Shown here: positions 45,010 to 53,666 of the stretch, piece by piece
Numbering within the stretch: position 1 is the first letter of the stretch
How the letters are laid out: each line of letters opens with the position of its first letter
Source: Streptomyces sp. NRRL S-455
GTDB lineage: Bacteria > Actinomycetota > Actinomycetes > Streptomycetales > Streptomycetaceae
DNA: 64,000 nt
Direction of reading: 5' to 3'
Assembly: GCF_000717875.1 (NCBI RefSeq)
Contig: NZ_JOCT01000033.1
Coordinates: forward strand, 10,530 to 74,529
Translations under genes and position numbers: made by a program
The notes under the pieces: model-generated
What the model was told of the DNA's origin: nothing
The model's input: only the letters and a program-made list of their open reading frames with translations
Databases searched by the model: none

Positions 45010-46133
45010 CGGTCCTCCTCCGAAGCGCCGGACTCGGCGTCCGACACGTCCTGAGCGCCTTGCAGAGTGAGGGGATCGACGACGGTGGTGCACCGGGTCC
45101 AGCGGGTGACCTCCTTCTCGTCCAAGCGGCCGATCAGTTCCGGTTCGGGCGCCGGTGGGGAGTTCAGCAGGCCGTGGGCGACGCAGTAGTCGTCGTCGTA
45201 GACCGTCCCCAGGTAACGCTGGGGGCCATCGGGGAAGATCGCGACGATCCGTGCGTCCGCGGGCATCGTCCGGGCCAGCCAGCCGGCCACCAACGCGACC
45301 GCGCCGACGCTCCAGCCGCCGGTGGCGTAGTGGGAGGCGGCCAGTCGGCGGCACGTCCACACGGCCTCGTGCGGGGCGACCCAGTGCACCTCTGAGAAGT
45401 TCTCGTAGGCGACGTTGCGGGGGTGGATGCTGGAGCCGAGCCCACGCATCAGCCGGGGCCGTGCGGGCTGGCCGAAGATCGTCGAACCGGTCGTGTCCAC
45501 CCCGACGACGGTCAGCTCCGGATAGAGCTGGCGCAGGACCCGGGAGACACCGGCCGAATGGCCCCCGGTACCGACGCTGCACACCAGTACGTCGATGTGG
45601 CCCATCTCGGAGGCGAGTTCAAGAGCCAGCGGGGTGTAGGCGGCGACGTTGTCGGGGTTGCTGTACTGGTCCGGGCACCAGGAGCCGGGGTCCTGCTCCA
45701 GCAGCCGCTGCACGCGGTCGCGGCGAGCCTGCTGCCAGCCGCCCGTGGGGTGCGGCTCGGAGACGACGTTGACCTGGGCGCCGTACGCGGTCAGCAGCCG
45801 GGTCATGGACAGTTCCAGGCCTGGGTCGGTGACCAGCGTGACCGGGTGGCCGTACACCATGCCGGCCAGCGCCAGCCCCAGGCCCAGGGTCCCGCTGGTG
45901 GACTCGATGATCCGCCCGCCGGGCCGCAGGTCACCACGGGCCCGGGCCCGCTCCACCATGTGCAGCCCCGGACGGTCCTTGATGCCGCCGGGGTTGAACC
46001 CTTCGAGCTTCGCCCAGAAGCCACGCCCGGCCGGGGCCAGCGGCTCCGACACCCGCAGCAGCGGGGTGTTGCCCACCAGCCCGGACAGGGCGGCCTGGCC
46101 CGAGGGGATCGCGGCCTTGGTCAATGACTGCAT
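45006..46133 (-). CDS. PLP-dependent cysteine synthase-family enzyme
   Basis: A 375-residue fold-type II PLP enzyme: [17 protein letters not shown] lysine K52 in [15 protein letters not shown], the asparagine-loop equivalent [15 protein letters not shown], phosphate loop [10 protein letters not shown] and a C-terminal extension of about 50 residues. It could make cysteine, or a beta-substituted alanine such as 2,3-diaminopropionate as SbnA-type relatives do. Coupling to an MFS exporter favours a specialised product (inference). Confidence 0.87.
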   Translation of the reverse strand: MQSLTKAAIPSGQAALSGLVGNTPLLRVSEPLAPAGRGFWAKLEGFNPGGIKDRPGLHMVERARARGDLRPGGRIIESTSGTLGLGLALAGMVYGHPVTLVTDPGLELSMTRLLTAYGAQVNVVSEPHPTGGWQQARRDRVQRLLEQDPGSWCPDQYSNPDNVAAYTPLALELASEMGHIDVLVCSVGTGGHSAGVSRVLRQLYPELTVVGVDTTGSTIFGQPARPRLMRGLGSSIHPRNVAYENFSEVHWVAPHEAVWTCRRLAASHYATGGWSVGAVALVAGWLARTMPADARIVAIFPDGPQRYLGTVYDDDYCVAHGLLNSPPAPEPELIGRLDEKEVTRWTRCTTVVDPLTLQGAQDVSDAESGASEEDR

Positions 46134-46272
46134 GTCTGTGTGTTCACTCTCGCTCGATGAATTACCGGTGCGGGTTCATCTCGCGCGTCCTGGCCATGGG
46201 GCGGACCATGCGTCCGCGTCCGGGCCATGGGCACGCGGCAGCCGCGACGTCGGTCGGCTGCGAGCGAGCGGT

Positions 46273-46701
46273 CTAGATCCGCCACCGCGATGTGACGACG
46301 AGCGCCACGCGGCCAGTGCGTGCGCTGCGGCGTCTGCGAAACCCCGGCCGTACGAGGGGCCTGCCCACCACCGCGGACACCGCGAACAGTACGGCGACGG
46401 CCATCGCGCCGAGGGCAAGTTCCTCGGTCGGCTGGGCCGCGGTCCGCACGATCACATCCGCCGCACAGTCCTCGGCCCCATGGGGAGCGTGGGGCCCATG
46501 AGGGTCCCCGCCCGCGGCCGTCGCCGAGAATCCGGCAGGCGCGGAAACCGCCTCGTGCGTCTCCTGAGACACGCCATGCACGGCGCACAGCAGGAGTGCC
46601 ATCACGAGGACGCCGCGGACCGCCGAGACGAGTCGGCGCCATAAGGGAGAGCCGCGGAAGGCCGATGGGGCATGTGTGAGCGTAGGGAAATGTGTCGGCA
46701 C
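46273..46701 (-). CDS. Small membrane protein, His-rich
   Basis: A 142-residue protein with two hydrophobic stretches ([34 protein letters not shown]) around a His/Gly/Pro-rich loop GGDPHGPHAPHGAEDC, ending in a basic tail. It is similar in layout to DUF6153-type proteins. GTG 46701 is preceded by GGAGGA at good spacing; the longer frame to 46785 lacks a ribosome site. Function unknown; the His cluster hints at metal binding. Confidence 0.6.
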   Translation of the reverse strand: MPTHFPTLTHAPSAFRGSPLWRRLVSAVRGVLVMALLLCAVHGVSQETHEAVSAPAGFSATAAGGDPHGPHAPHGAEDCAADVIVRTAAQPTEELALGAMAVAVLFAVSAVVGRPLVRPGFRRRRSARTGRVALVVTSRWRI

Positions 46702-46879
46702 AGGTCCTCCGCGCTGCTGCCACGTCTCCGGCAGGGCGGAGCGAGGAGCAGGCATGGGTGGGGGCAGGACGGCTTCGACGAACATGACGCCCGGTCATGA
46801 TCAAGGGACAGGACGCCCGTCGCGCGGTACCAGCCGAACCGGTGACACCCGGCAGGCCGGTGAGAGGAGCTCCGTCCTC

Positions 46880-47338
46880 CTAGACCTGCCGCACCACGGA
46901 GGCTGCTCTCAGAGCCACGGGAGACGCACCGTCCATGCGGCCACCAGCGGTCGCGCCTCGAACAGTTGGGGCGTCGTAGGAACTGGACGATCCGCGAACC
47001 GACGGTGTGAAGCAGGGCCCTGCCAGAGCTGAACCCTGCGGGGGTTGCCCGGACACGCAGTGCTCGCCAGGATGTGACGGCTCATGGCCGCCGCGGTGAT
47101 CGTCGGTTTCCCCGGCGAACGGCGGCGCCGGCGCGACGGCCGCCTGGCCGACACCGTCGGCCGGCGATGCGGCGGGAACCATTGCGCTGGTGGAGAGATG
47201 CCCCTGGGCACTCTCCACATGAACGCCGTGCGTGATGAGGACACCGAACAGGAGCACGGCCAAGGCCGGCACGCGCAACAGCGGACCCGCACCGGAGCGG
47301 GTCCTGACGCTGCGCCAGAGCGACCAAGCCGTAACCAT
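46880..47338 (-). CDS. DUF6153-like exported protein
   Basis: A 152-residue protein with a signal-anchor segment (RVPALAVLLFGVLITHGVHV) followed by a His-containing loop (DDHRGGHEPSHPGEHCVSG) and cysteines at CVSG and GPCF. The layout, hydrophobic helix then HxxH-rich loop with Cys, is that of the actinobacterial DUF6153 family. It is codirectional with the similar gene downstream (46273-46701) and probably a distant paralogue. Function unknown. Confidence 0.6.
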   Translation of the reverse strand: MVTAWSLWRSVRTRSGAGPLLRVPALAVLLFGVLITHGVHVESAQGHLSTSAMVPAASPADGVGQAAVAPAPPFAGETDDHRGGHEPSHPGEHCVSGQPPQGSALAGPCFTPSVRGSSSSYDAPTVRGATAGGRMDGASPVALRAASVVRQV

Positions 47339-47477
47339 GCCGTGATCCTAGCGGCTCATCGGTGGTGATCGACCACCACTCCTGAAACACCGGGTTAACT
47401 CGTCGGAGTGAGGCGCTGCGCGCTCGAGGTCAGGCAGCTCGCGTACGAGCCCGGCCCCTGAGGGAAGGCAGCCCTCG

Positions 47478-48545
47478 TCAGCGGGCCGTCCGTGTGTGGA
47501 CGTACTCCACCAGCCGGGTCAGCGCGTCGGGGTCCGTGGACGGCATGACGCCGTGGCCGAGGTTGAAGACGTGGCCGTCCAGGCCCGCCGCCGCGTCCAG
47601 GACCTCCCGGGTCTTCGCCTCGACGGCCTCCGTCGGCGCGAACAGCACGGTCGGGTCGAGGTTGCCCTGGAGCGCCTTGCCGGGGCCGACGCGGCGGGCG
47701 GCCTCGTCCAGCGGGACGCGCCAGTCGACGCCGACGACGTCCGCGCCGGCCTCGCTCATGAGCGGGAGCAGCTCGCCGGTGCCGACGCCGAAGTGGATGC
47801 GCGGGACGCCGTAACCGGCCACGGCGTCGAAGACCTTCGCCGACGCCGGCAGCACGGAGCGCCGGTAGTCGGCCGGGGCCAGGGCGCCCGCCCAGGAGTC
47901 GAACAACTGGACCGCGGAGGCGCCCGCCTCGATCTGCACCTTCAGGAACGCCGCCGTGATGCCGGCGAGGCGGTCGAGCAGGTCGGCCCAGAGCTCGGGG
48001 TCGCCGTACATCATCGCCTTGGCGTTCTCGTACGTGCGGGAGGGGCCGCCCTCGACGAGGTAGCTGGCGAGGGTGAAGGGGGCGCCGGCGAAGCCGATGA
48101 GGGGCGTGGCGCCGAGCTCCCGGGTGAGCAGCCCGATGGCCTCGGTGACGTACGAGACGTCCTCGGGGGTCAGGTCACGCAGCTGCGCGAGATCGGCGCG
48201 GGTGCGGATCGGGCGCTCGACGACCGGGCCGACGCCCGGCTTGATGTCGAGGTCGACGCCGATGGCCTTGAGGGGGACGACGATGTCACTGAAGTAGATC
48301 GCCGCGTCCACGCCGTGCCGGCGCACCGGCTGGAGCGTGATCTCGGTGACGAGTTCCGGCCGCATGCAGGACTCCAGCATCGGAATGCCCTCGCGCACCT
48401 TGCGGTACTCCGGCAGTGAGCGCCCGGCCTGCCGCATGAACCACACCGGGGTGTGCGGTACGGGCTCGCGCCGGCAGGCCTTGAGGAAGGCGGAGTCGTA
48501 CGTGGCGGACGGCTGCTGGGCCCGGGGGGCGTCGTTGGCACTCAC
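47478..48545 (-). CDS. hemE: Uroporphyrinogen decarboxylase
   Basis: A 355-residue enzyme converting uroporphyrinogen III to coproporphyrinogen III. Hallmarks: [20 protein letters not shown] (signature 1 with catalytic Arg), [18 protein letters not shown] with the active-site Asp, [17 protein letters not shown] (signature 2), FDSWAG, and the C-terminal [16 protein letters not shown]. Starts at GTG 48545, divergent from the DUF3000 gene. Supplies substrate to HemG and HemQ encoded at 21.5-24.0 kb. Confidence 0.96.
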   Translation of the reverse strand: MSANDAPRAQQPSATYDSAFLKACRREPVPHTPVWFMRQAGRSLPEYRKVREGIPMLESCMRPELVTEITLQPVRRHGVDAAIYFSDIVVPLKAIGVDLDIKPGVGPVVERPIRTRADLAQLRDLTPEDVSYVTEAIGLLTRELGATPLIGFAGAPFTLASYLVEGGPSRTYENAKAMMYGDPELWADLLDRLAGITAAFLKVQIEAGASAVQLFDSWAGALAPADYRRSVLPASAKVFDAVAGYGVPRIHFGVGTGELLPLMSEAGADVVGVDWRVPLDEAARRVGPGKALQGNLDPTVLFAPTEAVEAKTREVLDAAAGLDGHVFNLGHGVMPSTDPDALTRLVEYVHTRTAR

Positions 48546-48646
48546 GGGCCAAGTTTCGCACGCCGCCGAGCGGCGTGATTCAGCCCCTGGAGAGGCGCGG
48601 GGTGTCTAGCCCGGCACCCGGGCTCAGGTCCCCGTAATCTTCCCGC

Positions 48647-49321
48647 ATGGCTGCGGCTCAGGGACGACTGTCGGACGGCGCTGGCGGAATGGACGAAGCG
48701 AAGGACACCGAGAAAGACCGGCGGGAGGCGGACACCGCCCCGCTGCCCTTCCGGGCCGCCGTCGAGGCGCTCAGGGCGGCGCGGCTGCGCCCCCAGATCG
48801 AGGTCGAGCCGACTCCCCCGCCGAAACGGCTCGCCCCCTACTCCTATGCGCTGGAGGCCGCGGTCGTCGACGGCGACCAGGACCTGGCCGACGGCCGGCT
48901 GGTGCTGCTGCACGACCCGGCCGGGCACGACGCCTGGCGGGGCACGTTCCGGCTGGTGACGCTGGTGCGCGCGGAACTGGAGCCGGAGATGGCCGCGGAC
49001 CCGCTGCTGCCGGAGGTGTGCTGGTCCTGGCTGACCGGCGCGCTCCAGGCGCGCGGCCTGACGTACGGGGAGCCGAGCGGCACGGTCACGCGGGCGAGCT
49101 CCCACTACTTCGGCGGGCTGTCCGAGCGCCCTGCCGCCTCGCAGATCGAGATCCGGGCGTCGTGGACGCCGCGCGAGGGCTTGGGCGGGGTGCCGGACAC
49201 GGCCGCGCACCTGGCCTCCTGGTGCGACCTGCTCGCCCAGATCGCCGGGCTGCCGCCGGCCGGGCCAGGAGACGCCTCGGTGGTGACGCTGCCGCAGCGG
49301 CGGGACCCGCAGTCCCGCTGA
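48647..49321 (+). CDS. DUF3000 family protein
   Basis: A 224-residue cytoplasmic protein of an actinobacteria-specific family, recognisable from PFRAAVEALRAARLRPQIEVEPTPPPKRLAPYSYALEA, GRLVLLHDPAGHDAWRGTFRLVTLVRAELE and TRASSHYFGGL. The activity is unknown. It is conserved next to hemE and RNase D in streptomycetes, which supports the core nature of this part of the window. Confidence 0.9.
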   Translation: MAAAQGRLSDGAGGMDEAKDTEKDRREADTAPLPFRAAVEALRAARLRPQIEVEPTPPPKRLAPYSYALEAAVVDGDQDLADGRLVLLHDPAGHDAWRGTFRLVTLVRAELEPEMAADPLLPEVCWSWLTGALQARGLTYGEPSGTVTRASSHYFGGLSERPAASQIEIRASWTPREGLGGVPDTAAHLASWCDLLAQIAGLPPAGPGDASVVTLPQRRDPQSR

Positions 49322-49718
49322 CCGGCCCCGCACCTCCCGGCCCTCACCCCTCAACGATCGACCCTGCGCGCCGATCGACCTCACACCGATCGATTTCACA
49401 CCGATCGACCTCGCACTGATCGACCTTGCACGAGGCGGTCAACTCCGGCCTGTCGACGATCACACCTGCGTACCTCTCTTGGCCGAATCACTTTGTCGAT
49501 ACGGCCACTTTCGACCGCGTAGCGACCCAGAGCGAAACCGTTCGACCTTCGAATGATCGACCGCGTGTCCGAATTGCACGGATTGTTATCACCGATTCGT
49601 GATCATTCTCTAAAGGCGGACGTGTTCGGTGCCGAAGACGACTGTGACCTTGAAAAGCACGGTTCGTCCCGGCTTCACCCCCCACGAGCCGGCCCCGTCC
49701 CGCACCCCAGGAGGCCTG
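49322..49718. other. Intergenic region with short tandem repeats
   Basis: The 397-base gap before the LuxR regulator contains five imperfect 15-base repeats at about 49,351-49,432 and an AT-richer stretch (49,560-49,620) likely to carry the regulator's promoter. In-frame codons upstream of 49719 are not family-like. No gene is seen. Confidence 0.65.
49351..49432. repeat. Five imperfect ~15-bp direct repeats (TCRCACCGATCGACC type)
   Basis: Units such as TCACACCGATCGATT, TCACACCGATCGACC and TCGCACTGATCGACC follow each other with 15-16 base periodicity, each containing GATCGA. They lie downstream of the DUF3000 stop. Each unit contains a GATC-centred palindrome CGATCG, so protein binding in helical phase is imaginable. 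Confidence 0.75.
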
Positions 49719-50381
49719 GTGTCCGTTCTCCTCGAGCAGCCCGCAAGCCTGGTCGCCTACCGCCCGAACAAGCCCACCGCCATGGTGGTCGTGGCCGACC
49801 CGCGCGTCCGCTCCACCGTCACCCGCCATCTGTGGGCGCTCGGTGTGCGCGATGTCATCGAGGCCTCGTCCGTCGCGGAGGCTCGTCCCCGCATCGGCAA
49901 CCCCCGGGATATCTGCGTCGCCGACGTCCACCTGCCGGACGGATCCGGCCTCACCCTGCTGTCGGAGACCCGCGCCGCGGGCTGGCCCAACGGGCTCGCC
50001 CTCTCCGCGGCCGACGACATCGGCGCCGTGCGCAACGCGCTCGCCGGCGGTGTGAAGGGCTACGTCGTCACCGGCACCCGCACCAACATCGGGCTCCCCA
50101 CCCGCCCGGGCGCCGCCCCCATCGGCGCCGCCGCCGCACGCCTGCACCGTCGCCCCCCGGGTGCCCCGAGCCACCCGGGCGGCTACCGCGAGCTGTCCGG
50201 CCGCGAGGTCGAGGTACTGCGACTGGTGGCGGAGGGCCAGTCGAACAAGGCGATCGGCGTCTCGATGGGCCTGTCCGCCCTGACCGTGAAGAGCCACCTC
50301 GCCCGCATCGCCCGCAAGCTCGGCACGGGCGACCGGGCAGGGATGGTCGCGGTGGCGTTGCGGACCGGGATCATCCACTGA
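49719..50381 (+). CDS. Orphan LuxR-type response regulator with degenerate receiver
   Basis: A 220-residue regulator. The receiver-like part (about 16-115) has VVVADPRVRST where a DD pair is expected, but keeps an Asp in VADVHLPDGSGL; GGVKGYVV contains the conserved Lys. The HTH is LSGREVEVLRLVAEGQSNKAIGVSMGLSALTVKSHLARIARKLGTGDR. No kinase is adjacent. GTG 49719 follows AGGAGG (49709-49714), so the longer frame from 49629 is not used. Phosphorylation may not be the signal. Confidence 0.88.
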   Translation: MSVLLEQPASLVAYRPNKPTAMVVVADPRVRSTVTRHLWALGVRDVIEASSVAEARPRIGNPRDICVADVHLPDGSGLTLLSETRAAGWPNGLALSAADDIGAVRNALAGGVKGYVVTGTRTNIGLPTRPGAAPIGAAAARLHRRPPGAPSHPGGYRELSGREVEVLRLVAEGQSNKAIGVSMGLSALTVKSHLARIARKLGTGDRAGMVAVALRTGIIH

Positions 50382-50566
50382 CCGCCCCACGGTGACCCTT
50401 TGTGATCATTCGCTCACGTGAACGAGGAACCGTCGTTCCCGTTCACGTCTCTCATGTCTCGCGAACCCCTTTTCTTTCCCCGACCTGACTGGTTTGCGAC
50501 CCTCGGGTGCCCGTCGCCGGAACGTTCCGTCGGCGGGCGCTGTCCATCCACGGATACCCTTGACAG

Positions 50567-51862
50567 GTGACCGACGCCCACGAGACCGCAGCAGACAGCT
50601 CACTGCGAACCACCGGAGGCGCCCCTCCGGACGACGGCGGAACTTCTGTTACGGAGGCGCCGATCCCTTTGCTCGAACCGCGTGAGGGCATTCCGCCCGT
50701 GATCGCGGACGAGGCCGCCCTGGCCCGGGTCATCGCCGCCTTCGAGGCGGGCACCGGCCCGGTGGCCGTCGACGCCGAGCGGGCGTCCGGCTACCGCTAC
50801 GGGCAGCGCGCCTACCTGGTGCAGCTGCGCCGCCAGGGCGCCGGCACCGCACTGATCGACCCCGTGGCCTGCCCCGACCTGTCCGCCCTGGGCGAGGCCC
50901 TGTCGGGTGCCGAGTGGGTCCTGCACGCCGCCACCCAGGACCTGCCCTGTCTGCGTGAGATAGGCATGGTGCCGACGCGGCTGTTCGACACCGAGCTGGC
51001 CGGCCGGCTCGCCGGGTTCCCCCGCGTCGGCCTCGGCGCGATGGTCGAGGGCGTCCTCGGTTTCGTCCTGGAGAAGGGACACTCCGCCGTCGACTGGTCC
51101 ACCCGTCCGCTGCCCGAGCCCTGGCTGCGGTACGCGGCGCTGGACGTCGAGCTGCTCGTCGACCTGCGCGACGCGCTGGAGAAGGAACTGGACCGGCAGG
51201 GCAAGCTGGACTGGGCCCGCCAGGAGTTCGACGCGATCGCCTCGGCCCCGCCGCCGGAGCCCCGTAAGGACCCCTGGCGGCGTACGTCCGGGATGCACAA
51301 GGTGCGCCGGCGGCGGCAGCTGGCCGTCGTGCGGGAGCTGTGGCAGACCCGGGACCGGATCGCACAGCGGCGGGACATCTCGCCCGGCAAGGTGCTCGGC
51401 GACGCGGCGATCGTGGAAGCGGCACTGGCACTTCCGGCCAACGTGCACGCGCTCGCCGCGCTGAACGGTTTCGGACACCGGATGAGCAAGCGGCAGCTGG
51501 AGCAGTGGCAGGCGGCCGTCGACCGGGCGAAGGCCCTGAGCGAGGCGCAGTTGCCGCAGCCGGGGCAGCCGGTCGCGGGACCTCCGCCGCCCCGCGCTTG
51601 GGCTGACAAGGATCCCGAGGCCGCGGCGCGGTTGTCGGCGGCGCGGGCCGCCGTTTCCGCCCTCGCCGAGCAGCTCAACATGCCGCAGGAGAACCTGATC
51701 ACACCGGATACGGTGCGACGGGTTTGCTGGGAGCCGCCCGCGGAAGTCGACACCGAGTCCGTGGCGGCCGCGCTGGCGGGTCACGGCGCGCGTCAGTGGC
51801 AGGTCGAGCAGGTGGCGCCGGTGCTGGTCGGGGCGCTGGCCGCGAAGGGGGCCCAGCCGTAG
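50567..51862 (+). CDS. rnd: Ribonuclease D-type 3'-5' exonuclease with HRDC domain
   Basis: A 431-residue nuclease: DEDD motifs AVDAERASGYRY, VLHAATQDLPCLRE and YAALDVELLVDL (YxxxD), followed by an HRDC domain (about 240-320, VVRELWQTRDRIAQRRDISPGKVLGDAAIVEAA). It trims structured RNA 3' ends such as tRNA precursors. GTG start at 50567. A C-terminal extension of about 100 residues is typical of actinobacterial members. The unusually long N-terminus (about 40 residues) is disordered. Confidence 0.93.
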   Translation: MTDAHETAADSSLRTTGGAPPDDGGTSVTEAPIPLLEPREGIPPVIADEAALARVIAAFEAGTGPVAVDAERASGYRYGQRAYLVQLRRQGAGTALIDPVACPDLSALGEALSGAEWVLHAATQDLPCLREIGMVPTRLFDTELAGRLAGFPRVGLGAMVEGVLGFVLEKGHSAVDWSTRPLPEPWLRYAALDVELLVDLRDALEKELDRQGKLDWARQEFDAIASAPPPEPRKDPWRRTSGMHKVRRRRQLAVVRELWQTRDRIAQRRDISPGKVLGDAAIVEAALALPANVHALAALNGFGHRMSKRQLEQWQAAVDRAKALSEAQLPQPGQPVAGPPPPRAWADKDPEAAARLSAARAAVSALAEQLNMPQENLITPDTVRRVCWEPPAEVDTESVAAALAGHGARQWQVEQVAPVLVGALAAKGAQP

Positions 51863-51891
51863 CGGTGCTCGTCCTACGGCGGCGAAGGACC

Positions 51892-52722
51892 TCACTTCGT
51901 GGCACCTTGCGTGAAACCGTTGTAGATGAACCGCTGCAGGAGCAGGAAGACGACCAGGGTCGGGACGATGACCAGGATCGTCCCCGCCGAGATGGTCTCC
52001 CAGTGGGCGCCGAAGGGGCCCTTGAAGCGGAACAGGGACGTCGAGATCACGCCAAGGTCTTCGGAGGGCATGTAGAGGAAGGGGATGTAGAAATCGTTGT
52101 AGACGTTGATCCCCTTCACGATGACGACCGTCGCGATCGCGGGCTTGAGCAACGGGAAGATGACCTTCCGGTAGATCGTGAAGGCGTTGGCGCCGTCGAG
52201 GCGGGCCGACTCGTCCAGTGAGACGGGGATGGACCTCACGAACTGCAGGAAGATGTAGATCGAGACGATGTCCGTCCCCATGTAGAGGGCGATCGGCGCC
52301 CACAGGCTGTCGAACATGCCGAGGCTGTTGACGATCTGGAAGGTGGCCACCTGGGTGGTCACCCCGGGTACCAGCGCGGCGACCAGGAACAGGGCCAGCA
52401 CCAGCTTGCGGAAGCGGAACCGGAAGCGGTCGATGGCGTACGCCGTCATGGAGCCGATGAGGACCGTGCCGCCGATGGCGACGACCAGGATGATCGCGGT
52501 GTTGCCGAAGGCCGAGAGCATCCGGCCGTCCTGGAACGCCGTGACGTAGTTGTGGACGTTGAACGGGTCGTCGGGCAGCGTGAGAGCGCCGCTGTCGCCG
52601 GCCATCTCCCCCGAGGTCTTCAGCGAGGTCAGGAAGACCACGGTGAGCGGCAGCAGCACGACCAGCGTCGCGAGGACCAGGGACAGGTACACAAGGGCAC
52701 GGGCCACGGCTCTGCGCGTCAT
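51892..52722 (-). CDS. Sugar ABC transporter permease (MalG/CUT1 type)
   Basis: A 276-residue permease with six membrane segments and the EAA loop SLDESARLDGANAFTIYRKVIFPLLKPA. Its ATG overlaps the stop of the MalF-type permease (ATGA). Part of the beta-mannoside uptake operon (binding protein, two permeases). No ATPase is encoded, as usual for Streptomyces CUT1 systems served by MsiK. Confidence 0.93.
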   Translation of the reverse strand: MTRRAVARALVYLSLVLATLVVLLPLTVVFLTSLKTSGEMAGDSGALTLPDDPFNVHNYVTAFQDGRMLSAFGNTAIILVVAIGGTVLIGSMTAYAIDRFRFRFRKLVLALFLVAALVPGVTTQVATFQIVNSLGMFDSLWAPIALYMGTDIVSIYIFLQFVRSIPVSLDESARLDGANAFTIYRKVIFPLLKPAIATVVIVKGINVYNDFYIPFLYMPSEDLGVISTSLFRFKGPFGAHWETISAGTILVIVPTLVVFLLLQRFIYNGFTQGATK

Positions 52723-53666
52723 ACGAGGTCCACCTTGTCGTCCGGGACGAGGCGCCGCTGCACCCAGGTCACCGCCAGGATGATCAGCAGCAGTACGACG
52801 GCCGCCGCCGAGGCGAGGCCCGTCTTGTTGAACTGGAAGGCCAGCTTCACGGTCTGGATCACGAAGGTCTCGGTGCCGGTCGCGCCGCCGGTCATGATGT
52901 ACGGGATCTCGAAGACGGACAGTGACCCGGAGACGGAGAGGATCACCGACAGGCTCAGCACGGGCCGGATGCCGGGCGCGATGATGTGCCGGAACTGCTG
53001 CCAGCGGTTCGCCCCGTCCAGTTCGGCCGCCTCGTACAGCTCCCCCGGGATGGCCTGGATCGCGCCGAGGAAGAGGACGAAGTTCAGGCCCAGGTAGCGC
53101 CAGACCGACACGGCGGCGAGCGAGGCGTTCGCGGACGTCGGGGTGGAGAGCCAGGCGCGGTCCGTCTCCGCGCCGAACAGGGCGAGGACGGAGTCGAGGG
53201 TGCCGCCGTCCTGGAAGAAGTAGAGGAAGACGAAGCCGATCGCCACTCCGTTGATCAGGTACGGGAAGAACAGCACGCCCTTGAAGAAGTTCCGGAAGCG
53301 GACGTTGAAGCTGAGGATCGTGGCGAAGTAGAGCGCGGCGACGATCTGGAGGACCGAGGCCGCCAGGTAGTAGCCGCTGACCCAGAAGACCTCGAACAGT
53401 TCGGGGCGAGTGAAGAGTTCGGTGTAGTTCCCGGCCCCCGTGTAGTGCAGCTCCGGGCTCACACCGTCCCAGTCGGTGAAGCCGTACGCGACCATGTTGG
53501 CGATCGGCGCGTACGTGAAGACGATCAGCAGCGTGAGCGGGACGAGCAGGAAGAGCCAGGGGGTGGCCCCGCGCCACCGGCGTGCGGCGCGCGGGGCGGG
53601 GGCCGGTCCGGGTCCGGGCGGCCCGGGCACCGACGCGCGGGCCGCCTTCGCGGTCGTGTCCGTCAT
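52719..53666 (-). CDS. Sugar ABC transporter permease (MalF/CUT1 type)
   Basis: A 315-residue permease. A Pro/Ala-rich cytoplasmic N-terminus precedes TPWLFLLVPLTLLIVFTYAPI and further membrane segments; the EAA loop is GELYEAAELDGANRWQQFRHIIAPGIRP. Its ATG shares one base with the binding-protein stop (TGATG), and its stop overlaps the next permease start, giving a tightly coupled operon. Confidence 0.93.
   Translation of the reverse strand: MTDTTAKAARASVPGPPGPGPAPAPRAARRWRGATPWLFLLVPLTLLIVFTYAPIANMVAYGFTDWDGVSPELHYTGAGNYTELFTRPELFEVFWVSGYYLAASVLQIVAALYFATILSFNVRFRNFFKGVLFFPYLINGVAIGFVFLYFFQDGGTLDSVLALFGAETDRAWLSTPTSANASLAAVSVWRYLGLNFVLFLGAIQAIPGELYEAAELDGANRWQQFRHIIAPGIRPVLSLSVILSVSGSLSVFEIPYIMTGGATGTETFVIQTVKLAFQFNKTGLASAAAVVLLLIILAVTWVQRRLVPDDKVDLV

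Noticed and set aside
40660..46133. A biosynthetic gene cluster made of VOC, PPOX, ferredoxin, cysteine-synthase-like and MFS genes
   Set aside because: The two halves are convergent and separated by a strong terminator, and no core scaffold enzyme is present, so a single cluster is not supported.
49629..49718. N-terminal extension of the LuxR regulator from 49629
   Set aside because: AGGAGG at 49709-49714 serves GTG 49719, and the extra 30 residues do not look like a receiver domain.
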